A stretch of 64,000 nucleotides of DNA from Massospora cicadina (lineage: Eukaryota; Entomophthoromycota; Entomophthoromycetes; Entomophthorales; Entomophthoraceae). A program made the translations under genes and the position numbers. The stretch spans positions 1 through 64,000 of the forward strand of contig JAKSZP010007908.1 of the NCBI GenBank assembly GCA_022478985.1, given 5' to 3'. Numbering within the stretch: position 1 is the stretch's first letter; every line of letters starts with the position of its first letter. Below the pieces are notes generated by a model. The model had not been told where the DNA came from. It was given only the letters and a program-made list of their open reading frames with translations, and did not search any database. Positions 33,580-44,599 of this stretch are shown one piece after another.

Positions 33580-34635
33580 ACTTATCAGATTTACCAATGG
33601 GTAAGCTAACAAGGAGCAGTTAAATGCTTCCCTCACGACCTAAAGTAATACAATGGGCTTAACTAGATCAAAAAACATTGGTCATCAAATTAAATCAAGT
33701 CATAAGAGGTTAAGTTTATTATGTAAAAATAGTACTATTTAAAGTGCTAGAAGGAAATCAGGATTATGATGAGTGATAAGCGATTACCACATGTAATAGT
33801 GGAAGTAGATACAGGAATGTAGGAGGAGATGACACAGTATAAGATTAGAGTTAGAGTAGATCAGAATTTATCATTGAAGACTGGACTGAGATCAATAATA
33901 GAACCCATTTAAGTTGTATCCATAATTTACTATAAGTGAACAAATTGAGAATAAAGCATAATAGGTGGCATAAGGTGGTTGACCAGAGGAGAAAAATACT
34001 GAATATAATCTCAGGCTAATATTAAGATAATATCAAGTCAGTTCAGACATTCATCACTATCTTATCAGCCAGTGAGCATTAAATGTGGCGATTCATCCAG
34101 AATTTGTTGGTTCAAAAATCTAAGTTTTATTTAAGGTGGGCTGACCTGGGGACAATACTGCAATGATGAAGGATGAAGGGGATTCAAATTAATAGGAAAG
34201 GAGGATAAAATCTGGAAAACCTCCATGCACGGAATATGATAGGCCAGGAACTCCATGGACACCTTGCTATTTGCTATCTCATTTTGGGGCATTGGTGCGC
34301 AACGCCAACACAGTCATAGTTGTCCCCTACCCAAAGTTCCTGTACCAGAATCAAACTTTGGGAGGCAGTGGTAGAGGGTCCATATTCTACCACTGGGGTA
34401 TCCTCCCCTCTTGTTGGGTCATGAACTTATAATTAATATGGGAAATCACTCAGTCTTTAAAAACAATTATTATTAGTGATTTTGGACTTTAGGCCTAATA
34501 AAATACAGATTTATAAATTGATATAAAATATAAACCAATGTCAACTATAATAATAGATAAGTTGACATCAATTAACTTAATACTTAAATCAAAACCCAAA
34601 ATCATTGCTTCACATAGACTAGTCAAAGCCCAACA
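33580..34635 (-). repeat. Gypsy-G 5' LTR (right), interrupted by a SINE
   Basis: The LTR comprises 33580-34110 and 34418-34635 (749 bp), partner of the four-piece left LTR (755 bp). On the minus strand it starts TGTTGGGC and ends AAGT, a non-canonical end that both copies share. ACCAC follows at 34636-34640. Confidence 0.85.
34111..34410 (-). mobile_element. tRNA-headed SINE with LINE-type 3' tail
   Basis: This 300-bp insertion in the Gypsy-G LTR is flanked by TTGTTGG (34104-34110 and 34411-34417). The minus-strand 5' end reads GGATACCCCAGTGGTAG, an A-box-like D arm, then AGTTTGATTCTGG, a B-box-like T arm, as in tRNA genes with an RNA polymerase III promoter. A unique body follows. The 3' end (about 34160-34125) reads TGTCCCCAGGTCAGC, then CCACCTTAAATAAAA, the tail shared with the LINEs and half-LINEs. 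A related fragment lies at 57113-57290. Confidence 0.8.
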
Positions 34636-34640
34636 ACCAC

Positions 34641-35080
34641 AAAGGATGGTGGTTTGCACTTATTGGTGGATTGGATGCAGTGCCTTGTCCAATGAAAAAT
34701 GATACCACCAATACTTTATAATTGGTGTTTTGAGGCCATTTGTCATGGAGCATAATAATAATAGTAATAATAATAAATAGTAATAATAATATAGTCATAA
34801 AAATCAGGATTCATGAACACCCAGAAACCCAGCTAGAATACCCAAGGTACAGCCATCCATATCAATGGATGAAAAATGAGAAAGGCAGCCATTAGGATTA
34901 ACCAGGGATTTCTAGAATTAAAATTATCGCCACTTAATGTTCAATGGAACTCTAAACTTTAAAATAAATTTGGATAATTTTTAAGATTTTTTATTGAAAC
35001 TAAAATTCTTGGAAGGAAGAAAAATGGAGCAACAGTGGAACCTGTTGGCGTCCGCTGCCTTATAAGCTCATAAACAGATT
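34641..35080. other. Intervening repeat-derived DNA with small hairpin and (TAA)n
   Basis: This follows Gypsy-G and should continue the older Gypsy-A context, though no Gypsy-A motif was identified. A nested hairpin sits at about 34660-34715 (ATTGGTGG pairs with CCACCAAT, with an inner ATTGGA/TCCAAT). A TAA-rich simple repeat lies at about 34750-34793. No coding is seen. Confidence 0.45.
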
Positions 35081-35089
35081 GGGGACCTG

Positions 35090-35760
35090 AACAATTTCAC
35101 TCACTATCAGGAATAGTTTTGCAAATCTTTATAATCGTGGCAGATTGGTATCCCAAAATTCTATAACACCAGATTGATTTGACCTGGCCAGCTGACTCAC
35201 ACTCAAATTTTGCCACTAACTTCCCCTCCTGACGTAGCTCCACTTAGAAGATTGGAATCAATCTAATCAGTGGGCGACTGGGGGCGCCCATGGCCAGGCC
35301 ACATAGGGCTGGTCCCACTGGGTTAGAAAGGGGTTTGTTACGCCCATACCTATCAGAGACAGGCTCACAGTTTTTGACACCTATGGACCATGGCGGATTG
35401 GAATATACACACCCAAAACTAATTTAATTAATCTTTTTGGAAGATTCTGATTTACTTCTATTAGTAGAACTTGAACTGCTGGAGACAACTCGCTGAGGGG
35501 AAGAATTGCTATCAAATCCTGCTGGCAGCGACCCCTGGCTGCCGCCACTTCCCCACACACACCCTGAATTCTCTGCAGTACTTCATGAGTGGTAAACATG
35601 GATGAAAACGATATAACTTTCAAGGGGTACGCCATCACCTACATCTCATCTACCACATGGGCTAAATTACCTAGAGTGAAGATGGGGATAGCCGCTGACT
35701 TCTTCCCCTTCTTGGTCTGAAACTGGAATATATCCAATATAGCTGCAGTGGTTACTCCCC
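35090..35760 (-). pseudogene. Unidentified decayed coding remnant
   Basis: The minus strand from about 35760 reads 'ILDIFQFQTKKGKKSAAIP', then (35638-35381) 'MMAYPLKVISFSSMFTTHE' and 'RCQQDLIAILPLSELSPAV', with further protein-like sequence to about 35090 ('GLAMGAPSRPLIRLIPIF'), interrupted by only a few stops. This persistence suggests former coding. I do not recognise the family; a gag-type gene of another retroelement is one possibility. No LTR or duplication could be placed around it. Confidence 0.35.
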
Positions 35761-38364
35761 ATACTTACACCAACCTTTTTTGTTGGTTGATCTGGTTTTA
35801 ATAAACCTACGCTCATTTAATTTTCCAAATGACCCTTTGGCCTGACCTCTTTGCAGACCTCCTCAAGGAGGTTTCAAACAATATAGGCCATTTTCTTTTA
35901 TCTAAAATACCTATTGACTCTGGTTCCCACCTGGAATCCTGGACCCCTCCAAAATTGAAGCGCCTAAGAACCCCAACACTGATTTACACTTGAAATGGAC
36001 TCCTTTTTGGGGTCCAACCAAAGTCGCACATTTTTAGGGTATTTAGTTATTTATACAATTCTGTACAAACTGTCCTTGGGTTTTCTGTGTATGAGAACCT
36101 TATAAGGCGCCCTATTTCCTTTGTTATTGGTGACTTGTTCCCTGATTGTGTGGCTGTGCATTCTTCATTACCTCTTAGGAAATGAGAGTTACAGATACCA
36201 CTTTGACAAATTTCACTTTGGGTAATTTAGATAACTTACAATGTAAACTCATTATTAGGATACATAGTGGAAAGAAAGCATAGTACTAACAATCACATTT
36301 TTATAAATGTCTCCCACGCTTAAACTGCAGCATTTTGATTCTAAAACCAAGGTAAGCATGATATTTAAGTCTGAAATGAAATTTGACTCCAATTTATGGT
36401 AAGCTTTTTGTTGTTTTCACTGATTTTATTAACTGCGGCTACTTTTTATTTTTTAAAAGTTTAATCCTGGCATACATCCAAAATCTGAAATTATCTTTAA
36501 TATCTTTTTTAAGATCTGTTTTTTATGGTTATAATTAATTTTGTGGATGTTTGTATATAATATAACTTATCTGTAGTCATTGGAAGGGTTAAAAACATCT
36601 TTTAGGTGAGTTATGCATTTTATGCCTGGAGTAATATTTTTTAGTGATTTATTTAATTTGATTTTAGTATAAACTATCATGTAGCATCTATGTATAATAA
36701 CATTATTATAGTATGTTTAAATATTTTTACTTTTTTGTAGTATAAAGTAAAATTTTGCAAATTTTGATTTTAGCATATTCTATCTAAGGTTATATAAGGC
36801 ATTTGCTATTAAAATTTAAAGGTAATTAGTGATCTTTTCTATTTGCTATAATATTTATTAGCAATAATATTACTTATTAACCTATAGTGATGGATTATTA
36901 GTAAAGTGATATACAATGAATTTTTACAAAGATTTTTACAATAATAAATCTAAAAGGTAACAACTATTCATTTTAACATTCTGCAATATTGCTTTTACTT
37001 TATAATTATATTAAGTGTTTGCTATTTGTATGATTGATTTATAAAGAAATAATTTTTAACCATTTTACTGGGCTTCAATTAATCTAATTATTTGTGACTA
37101 ATTCTGCTTTTATCTGCAATAAGGCACTTGATAGTATGGATTATATCCATTTTTATTGAGATTTTAAGCTTAATAAACAAAGACTTTTAGTTTAGAGTTA
37201 TGCTACTATTTTACTGGCCATGGGGGCAACATCATAGCTATTAGTTTAAATGGCGCATAAAATGATAGATATTATAGTATTATACCATAATATAAGCATT
37301 TTGAACCTTAGAGCAATGCTCAGAGTTATACTTTACTTAAAAAGATAGCTTAGGCCATGAGGGTAACTGTAAAGCTGTTAGTACAAGTGGCACAAAAGAT
37401 GGTTTTTAAGGTAAATGGGGCACAGAGCATAGTGATTACTTAGCTTTAGCTGTGCCAGTGCGAGCTCATAAATTATCCCATAATCAAAGTTCATCTGCTA
37501 GGAATTTTTCTTGGGAGGTAGTGGTTATTGATGTAATTAATGTGGTCCTCAAGATGTCACTCATTATATGACATAATACAAAACTAAACCAAAAGTGAGT
37601 TTCTTAGATAATGCAGCAAAAAAGATAAGCATAAAATTCTTATATATAGATGTTTTGAATAATAATAAAACAGTAAGCTCAAATTTTGCCAATTTTGGGT
37701 GTTATAAGAATTTCATTTTCAAGGCAATATATAGCATAAGATATACCCTAACATGTCGAGGTCTGGAAGCTATTAATAAGCCTCTAAACTCTGTCACCCA
37801 GAAAGATTTACAGGCTATGCTTGAATGGCGCATAACCAACCCTGGCTCTAATGAAGGCCAAAGTATGGCGAGCAATCATGCCATACCTGCCATTGATCAT
37901 CCATGCCTGCCATCTAAATGGGCTAATGCCCTCACGGTGGCCTAAGATCCATATTAGAGAGGGTTTCAGGCACTTACAGGCTCTGGGTGCTCCAGTCTAT
38001 CCTGTTATGATATCTTGATTGCAATGCACAAATGCCCTCACAGCAATCCAGAACTTGGTTTTTTTCCTTCTGCCAACCACACATTATTGATAAATTCAAT
38101 TAAAAAAATTTTAAAATGCAAATCAAAAGTAAGAGCCCAGATATATGCAAAAAAGATCATATAACAGAGATAATGAGAATTTCAGGTGAGTTAAGGAGGA
38201 AACCCTCCTTAACTGATAAATAGTAGCCAATCAAGGGCTAATCAAGTTATTAATTGTTTACCTCAGAGCCTAATAAAATCTAGCATCCCAGCAACTGCTA
38301 ACTGGTGGATTGTGAGCCTAAATTTTTTAAATCGTTAAAAAATGAATAAATATATTTTATTTAT
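35761..38364. other. AT-rich intergenic stretch with diverged tandem repeat
   Basis: This is strongly AT-rich with no recognisable gene. A unit starting GGCCATGGGGGCAAC (37216) recurs as GGCCATGAGGGTAAC (37353), 137 bases apart and diverged. The 116-codon frame at 37595-37945 has no recognisable motif and unusual composition, so I do not call it a gene. LINE-E inserted at 38365. Confidence 0.5.
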
Positions 38365-38539
38365 ATCCCAGTTCACATTAAATTTAAATTTATTGTGGGG
38401 AAGGCTGACCATGGGACGGACACTTCTGAATGTGACTCAGAAGAGACAAAACTTAGTACCAGGGAAGGCACCCCAGAGAAGCGATGCTATCTCTTGTTGC
38501 CAGCGGGAACGCCACTTATGGGGAGGGGGAGAGAACGTG

Positions 38540-41500
38540 TGAAGGGGCCGTAGCCACTATTGAGCACGTGTGGAGGAAGGGGTCTGATTTGATGAACTAG
38601 ACTGGGAACCAGGAGGAGACCAGCTGTCGGTGACGCGGTGGGAGATATCCAAACATCCATGCTTGAAAGTGGTCCAATTAAATGAGCCCAGAATCTGTGG
38701 ACAGCTTCTGGGAGGGTGGGGATGGAGCCAGCGATGGCATCCAAGACAATCGTGTGGATAGTCCACATGGCGATTGCAACCACCAGAGCACAGAGGGAGG
38801 GTGGGAGGGGGAGGCCATTGATGAAGCAAACATATCTCTTGACAGACTGAAGGGATGCGTTTGATCCTGGCCTAGCAAACGTTGGACTTCGCGCCATATC
38901 ACTTTAGAGGTGGGGCACTTCTCTAGGCGGTGGAACAGCGTTCCATACTGGCCACACATGACACAGGATGAGTGTAAAGCGTTAAAGCGCTCAGCTGTAC
39001 GATACACCCACCTCAGGCAGCGCCACACATGGGAGCGGACTTGAGGCTGCAACAGAGGATGGTGTGCTTATTTCCAGATAGTCTTTTGGGTCTCAGTGGA
39101 ATAAGGGATGTCCATCATGTCCAGGTAGTCCACCCTGGATAGGACTTGGGGTCGAATGGGGATCACGCCATCATGGATGGGTAGCCCCTGTACCTCTTGT
39201 GTGAACTGAGGAGAGGGGCGGCCTCTCCAAGTTGTATGTCCACTAATAAAAATTCTCCAATCTGCGCTTCGCATGGAGAGTAGGATTCGTTTGTAGTGGG
39301 TTTTAGTCCCATGAGGACCTGTGGCCGATGTGTGTGATGCGAGGTATTTCATCAGGGGAGTGGGGGTTTGATGGATTGTTGAGGCCCAAGGCTCGGGAGA
39401 AGTTGGAGTGGGCTGCGCGGGACCAGTTTGGGATGGGAATGTAGGAGTGGTGACGGCCGCGATCCAGGTGCCCAGGATCTTGGCAGCATGGGCTTTGAAG
39501 TCAAGCAGGCCCATGCCACCTTGATGATGAGGGCCAAACATGACCTCTAGCCATACTGGTGGAGGGCGGCCTGATCAAAGCCATCCTTGCAGCAAAGCAT
39601 ACAGGGATTTGAAGAAGCTTGGGGAGAAGGGGATGGCGTGGGCTCCGAACCAGCCTTTGGATAGGAGCATAGAGTTGGCAAGAACAACCCTGCCAGTGAG
39701 GGTAGTAGGGTGGGCTCTGAGAGAGGCGATTCGCTTCGTCACGTTGTCCAGTATATGGCACTCCATTACTGCTGACGCGTATCCGCCTGCCTCCATCCAC
39801 ATGCCCAGATGGCGTACCAGTCCTATGGTAGGACGTGGCACAAAGGGGAGCACCAGTGGAGCGGTGTGTGTTGAGTTAGTAAGGCGTGGACGTGGGCGAG
39901 CAGATGGGCCGGGTTGGGAACTACTTGCTGGGGCCCAGCAGGTCTGAAACCGACCAAGGAGGATGATTTCGGTTTTGGAGGCGTTCAGTGCCCCGTTGCT
40001 TACCCGGGAATATTCCTGGATGAGGGCTTCAAGCGCGCGTGCATCTTTGTTATTAGACACCCCCACCACGCAATCATCTGCAAATGCCATCATCTTGACT
40101 GGGGCTAGGCCTGGCACATGGACCCCAGTGAGGTGGGCATTCACATTACGCAGTAGTGGGTCAAGGCTGAAGTTGTATAAGAGTGGGCTGAGGGGGTCCC
40201 CTTGTCGCAGGCCCCTTTGAGGGCGGACTACTTCCGTTAGGAAGCCTGGGCCACGCACTGCCATTGTTGCAGATTCTCTGAGCAGCATCACCCAGTTTAT
40301 GAAGCGGGGGTAGGCGGAATTGATGGAGGCAGGCCCTTAGGTATTCCCAGTTTACTCTATCATAGGCCATTTGTTGGTCCAAGAATACAAGTGCCCCAGA
40401 GGCTGTGGACTGACAACACATTAGCCACAGAGTGCACGTTATCCCAAATTGACCTTCTGGGGATGAAACCGAATTGTTCTGGGGAGATGATGGCAGATGC
40501 TACAGTCCCTAAATGGTTAGCCATGATTTTGTTTAAAATTTTGGTGTCTGTGTTTGTTAGAGAAATGGGGCGCCAGTTGACTAAGTCAAGCCTATCCCCT
40601 TTCTTGAAGAGTGTGACAGTAAAGGCCTCATGTCCTCCTGGTAGGAGGCGCGTTTCCAACAGGCTTTGGTTGAGTGAGGCTAGCAGCAATGGGGATATAT
40701 ATTTAAAATATTTTTTGTAGAACTCATATGGAATGCCATCTGGGCCTGGGCATTTTCAGTTTGGCGCACCGCGAATGGCTGTCCATAATTCATTTGGATT
40801 AATTAAACTCATTATTTCTGGGTATCAGAAAATGGTGCGGATATGAGCTCAGTCAAGAAATTCCACCATTTCGGCTGGCTGAATTGGTTCAGCTCAGTAT
40901 AACTCAGAGTAATATCTTTGCATTTTGATTGCCACTTCAGCCAGTGTGTCCGCAATGGAATTATCTGATCTTTGCACCTGTGTGCAGGCCACGCTCTGGT
41001 GTGGTGCAAAATTTTTTTAAAGAAGTATGCGGTGCACTTGTCACCTTTAGTGATGCGTGTGGCCCTGTATTGGACACAAACCCAATGTTTGTGTTGCCTT
41101 TCAAGTGCGTTGAGGTGGGCGGCTGCCTCCGCCCACTTCCGGCCCCATGCAGGGCTATATCCTGTGGCTGGAATGTTGGACTCCAAGTGGGCTAATTCTG
41201 CCAGCGCACGCGAGATAACCGCTGATGTGGCTTGTGAGCATCTGGAGGAGAGATGGCGATAGTGGCGGATGGTGTCTTCTTTGAAAGTTGCCCATGTGGA
41301 AATGGGGTCCACACAAAACGGTGCAACAAACAATTTTGCCAAAGTTGTCTCTTCCACCCATGTGGAAAATCCTGGCAATGTGAGCTCGGGGGGGCGGATT
41401 TTGCACCAATGTGGGGCCTTTGCAACTGTGACGGGTAAGTAGTATGTTATTGAGACCAGTCGGTGGTCAGAGAATTCCATTTTCATTGTTTTGAAGTGGG

Positions 41501-42125
41501 AGATGTGGGGTTGGAATTTCGCTGGCATTAGAATAAGGTCGATGTGTGTCATGAACCTTAATTGGCCGTTGTGGACGTGGGGACACGTCATGTTTTTAAG
41601 CAGTGGGGCATGTCGCAGCAGCGCATCCATTAACCCAAGGGTGGCTTTTAGAATGCGTAGTTCTACGTGACCCTGTGGAGCGTGGGGTGAGGGCGGCCAC
41701 CAGTCCGTTGGTGAGGTTAGCCAACAGTTCATGTCACCAACTAGGAAAGAATCAGGGGGTAGTGAGAGGGATTTGACCAACAAGAAAAATTCCTGATGCT
41801 AGTGTGCACCGTTTGGGGCATAAATGTTGATGATTGTGTGTGCAACGTCAGCCCACAAGAAGGTGACAATGAGCACTCAGCTATTTAGAAATTTTTCTGA
41901 GGATGTGAATTTGAAAAAATTGTTTTTCTGAATTAGCACCCCACAGTGCTTCAACCAAAAGGATAGGGATGGTAGGAGCATTGTTTTCCAAGCTTCCTCA
42001 GAACCTCGTGGACAGTGGGACTCCTGGATGTCCAGGATATCCACGGTTAAATTGTTTTGTAAAAAACTCAGTTTCCTAGCCCAGGATGGGGAGGCCTTGA
42101 GTCCAGCGATATTCAGCACCCCTAT
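38540..42125 (-). pseudogene. LINE-E ORF2: endonuclease and reverse transcriptase (nearly intact pieces)
   Basis: The endonuclease begins at about 42119 ('LNIAGLKASPSWARKLSFL', 'VDILDIQESHC'). A 323-codon frame (41783-40812) holds 'FLVGDMNCWLTSPTDWW', 'FMTHIDLILMPAKF' and an intact Ser-Asp-His ('FSDHRLVSITYYL'), then the linker. RT pieces follow: 40689-40360 ('LVNWRPISLTNTDTKILN', 'ISPEQFGFIPRRS') and 40291-39575 ('GLRQGDPLSPLLYNFSLDP', intact FADD at 40084-40073). The tail pieces (39541-39068, 39052-38678) contain the zinc motif CVMCGQYGTLFHRLEKC. Several frameshifts remain. All visible catalytic residues of EN and RT are present, unlike in LINE-C and LINE-D. Confidence 0.9.
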
Positions 42126-42149
42126 AGTGAAGGTTTCCCCCTTCGCACC

Positions 42150-43564
42150 TTAGGTGTGAGGGGTGGGCCCCGGGCCCACCAGCCTCTTCCAGGTCCCCAC
42201 GGGCTTTCACAGCAGCGTGAGTGTTAGCAGCAACGCTATTGAGGTTTTTGTTAATTTTTGCGGAAAGAGTCACGTTGGCTTTGGCCTTCACTTTTTGTTT
42301 TCCTGATGTCGGACAAATTTTTTGCGGTGCGGATAAGTTCAGTGCATCATTGAGCGGGGCAAAAAAATTTTTTTTTGGTTGGGATAGGTCTCAAGTCAGT
42401 TTCAACCGGAGCTTGGGTGCAGCGATTGGGTGAGATCAAATCTCCCATTGGATCCTCAGATTGAGTGGCCCACTTGGCATGGGCCTCCCAATATGATTGG
42501 GTGATGGATTCCTGAGTTGCTTCCATCGCGAAGGTCTCCATGTCCTCCTGGCGTTGTGAGTGTGGGATGGTGGTGGTGGCCTTGACCACTTCCTTGGCCG
42601 TGGCCCTATGGGCCTGCTTGGCCTTCTTCCACTCCTGCGGGGAGATGGGCTTTACCAATAGTTAGCAGCCTTGTGCTCCCTACGGGAAAGCCTCCTTGGT
42701 GCTTGCGGTTGGTTTGTAGTGCGCCTCTCTGCTGGCCATAGCCGCCGAGGGGTGCTCTTGGAATGTGACGCCCTCCTTGATGGGGCATGTGTGCGCCTTA
42801 TGGCCAAATGCATCACAGTGGGTGCAAATGGGGGGCGCGCTGTCCACGGTTACCCAGAATGGGTGGGTGGTATGCTCTGCGATGTCAATAAAGGTGGAGT
42901 GCAGGATCTGGGTTAGGTCCTTCACGATCTCCTCAGTTGGGGTCAGAACTGCGATGGCTTTGCCGGTGCACAGGTGTGGCATCAGTGTGAAATGTTGCAT
43001 TTCCAAAGATTGTATTTTGCCATATATGGCGAGACCATCTTTCAGGTGTTGCTCCAAAATGTCACGTTTTACTGTAGTAGGCAAAAAGTCAAACGTGAGG
43101 AAAATTTGGTTTGATTTTGTCTATCTAATGCATTTGGTTTTGACAACCCGTTGCCCTTTGGGGAGGTCGACCACTATGCTCACTGCTGCAGCCTCGTCTG
43201 CTGCTATTTTGCTTTCAAAACCTAGGTCCAGCCAACCGCATGACATGGAGTGAGGTGCAACGTACACCGCGGTTGGGAAAATTTTGTGTACATCTTCACA
43301 AAATTTTTCCCATAAGGCTGTTTATTGGATGTCCAGAAACACGTGGACTCTAAATTCCACCGACGAAAGTGGCTGGGAGTGTGGCGTGTTAATGTACTGG
43401 TTGCATCATGCTTGCCATGCGAGTATCTCCGGGGAAATTGTGACCACCAGTTCTTTTAGTTTTTTTTCTATTCCACCAAATTCTCCGGGGCGATTTTAAA
43501 TGTTAGAGGCCGCAGGCCTTACGCCTGCTCCTCTTGCCTTGCTTGCCCAACTGCTCCCAGACAT
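42150..43564 (-). pseudogene. LINE-E ORF1, RNA-binding protein
   Basis: ATG at 43564 reads 'MSGSSWASKARGAG'. The RRM-like stretch contains 'GWLDLGFESKIAADEAA'. An open part (43084-42680) reads 'MPTTVKRDILEQHLKDGLAI' and on to the intact CCHC knuckle CTHCDAFGHKAHTCP. The 42658-42347 piece is the Lys/Gln-rich C-terminal part ('RQEDMETFAMEATQESI'). Scattered stops break it, but the knuckle is the best preserved among the LINE copies here. A degraded form of the ORF1-ORF2 junction palindrome lies near 42145-42170. Confidence 0.82.
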
Positions 43565-43720
43565 GGGCGCAGACTAATCTCCTCTATGAGATTATCAAAC
43601 TAAAATTAGTCTTGAATTGAATAGGTTGCAAAAGTGTTTGCAACGAGAAAGAAAAGTCTTCCATCCCAGTTCACATTAACTCAAATTAGTCTGATCGAAA
43701 AATGGAAGTGCACCTGTAGG

Positions 43721-44432
43721 TGTAATGATCAGTCTGAAATTGATCTGCACATTGCTCCAAATCAGGCTGCGTTTAATCCACACATTGCTTCAGTAGGAAG
43801 GGCTTTGACTAGTAGGGAAGAGTTGGAGGATGATTTGAGAAAGTCAGAATTGGTGGTGAGTCGATTGAGGAGTTGTGGGTTTGAGGGTGAGAGATTCAAC
43901 GTTCTGAGATCAAGATACAACTGAGAGAATATGATGTTGAGGTTTCAAATGACATGGATAATGATCTGGTGGGATGAGAAGTCTTCATAAGCAATGTGTT
44001 GGACGGTGATCAAGAAAGCCTACCATAGGAGGGGGAGCTTATTATAAAGCTAGAAGAGTGTTATTTATTAGGGGATGGTTGGGGCCTGAATGGCCAGTTT
44101 CATCTTCTAAGAATTGGGAAATTCATATAAGTCCTTTACTATTATAGATATTATTCCTATTATAATTAAATTATATTATCATATTCAAGTAATGAGCTCA
44201 ACTAGTGAGCATGGCGTGGCGTTGGCGTCATTCTCAGCCCTCTCATGGAGCTAGACCCTGCTGTTGATATGCAGCGTTGTGGGAACAGTGGTGTGGGAAT
44301 GTGAGGCAATGATGAGACAAGACAGGAGGGTTTGGGGATGGGCTTCTGTGGTCCTGTCCTTAGGTTGGTCATCAACATGGCTCTTGCTACCCAATCTCTT
44401 CGTAGCATATTGGCGTGAGCTCATCCATCACA
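43721..44432 (+). repeat. Gypsy-F 5' LTR
   Basis: This is the partner of 48703-49419. Shared landmarks are GGGGATGGTTGGGGCCTGAA, GAGCTCAACTAGTGAGC and TTGATATGCAGCGT. Confidence 0.93.
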
Positions 44433-44599
44433 TTAGATGAGTCTCATATACATTTTTGTCAGTCTTGTGGGGCCCTGAGAAGAAGTGGTGGCCTCAGGAG
44501 GGGAGGAATGGTATCGCCATGTCTTGACAGTGGTGATGGTGAGTTTCTCATTAACATGTGATAAGAGAGGTGGTTTGGATATGGAGTGTGAGACCCATG

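Larger units (their letters stand above)
16492..34635 (-). mobile_element. Gypsy-G: non-autonomous LTR element hosting six later insertions
   Basis: Two diverged LTR copies flank a gutted interior. The left LTR survives in four pieces (16492-16768, 22012-22221, 24705-24769, 26710-26912; total 755 bp). The right survives in two (33580-34110, 34418-34635; total 749 bp). The 5-bp duplication ACCAC flanks it (16487-16491 and 34636-34640). The minus-strand PBS (33578-33560) fixes its orientation. The true interior is only 26913-27742 plus 33042-33579, about 1.37 kb, with no gag-pol detectable. It is therefore an internally deleted or TRIM/LARD-like element. LINE-C, LINE-D, half-LINEs and a SINE later inserted into it. 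Confidence 0.85.
38382..43662 (-). mobile_element. LINE-E, full-length APE-type non-LTR retrotransposon
   Basis: A 5281-bp minus-strand element bounded by the perfect 17-bp duplication ATCCCAGTTCACATTAA (38365-38381 and 43663-43679). It is the best-preserved LINE of the window and close kin of LINE-D. The 5' leader has a clear stem-loop (43644-43625). The minus-strand 3' tail reads GTCCGTCCCATGGTCAGC (about 38419-38402), then CTTCCCCACAATAAATT. It ends 58 bases from Gypsy-F, so this locus took two independent insertions close together. Confidence 0.95.

Noticed and set aside
37595..37945. 116-codon ORF in AT-rich DNA
   Set aside because: Low-complexity composition in the first half, no motif and no neighbouring gene features.
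39540..39947. Plus-strand ORFs over LINE-E (and minus-strand ORFs over LINE-C/D)
   Set aside because: They are shadows of the true ORF2 frames, which carry all RT motifs.
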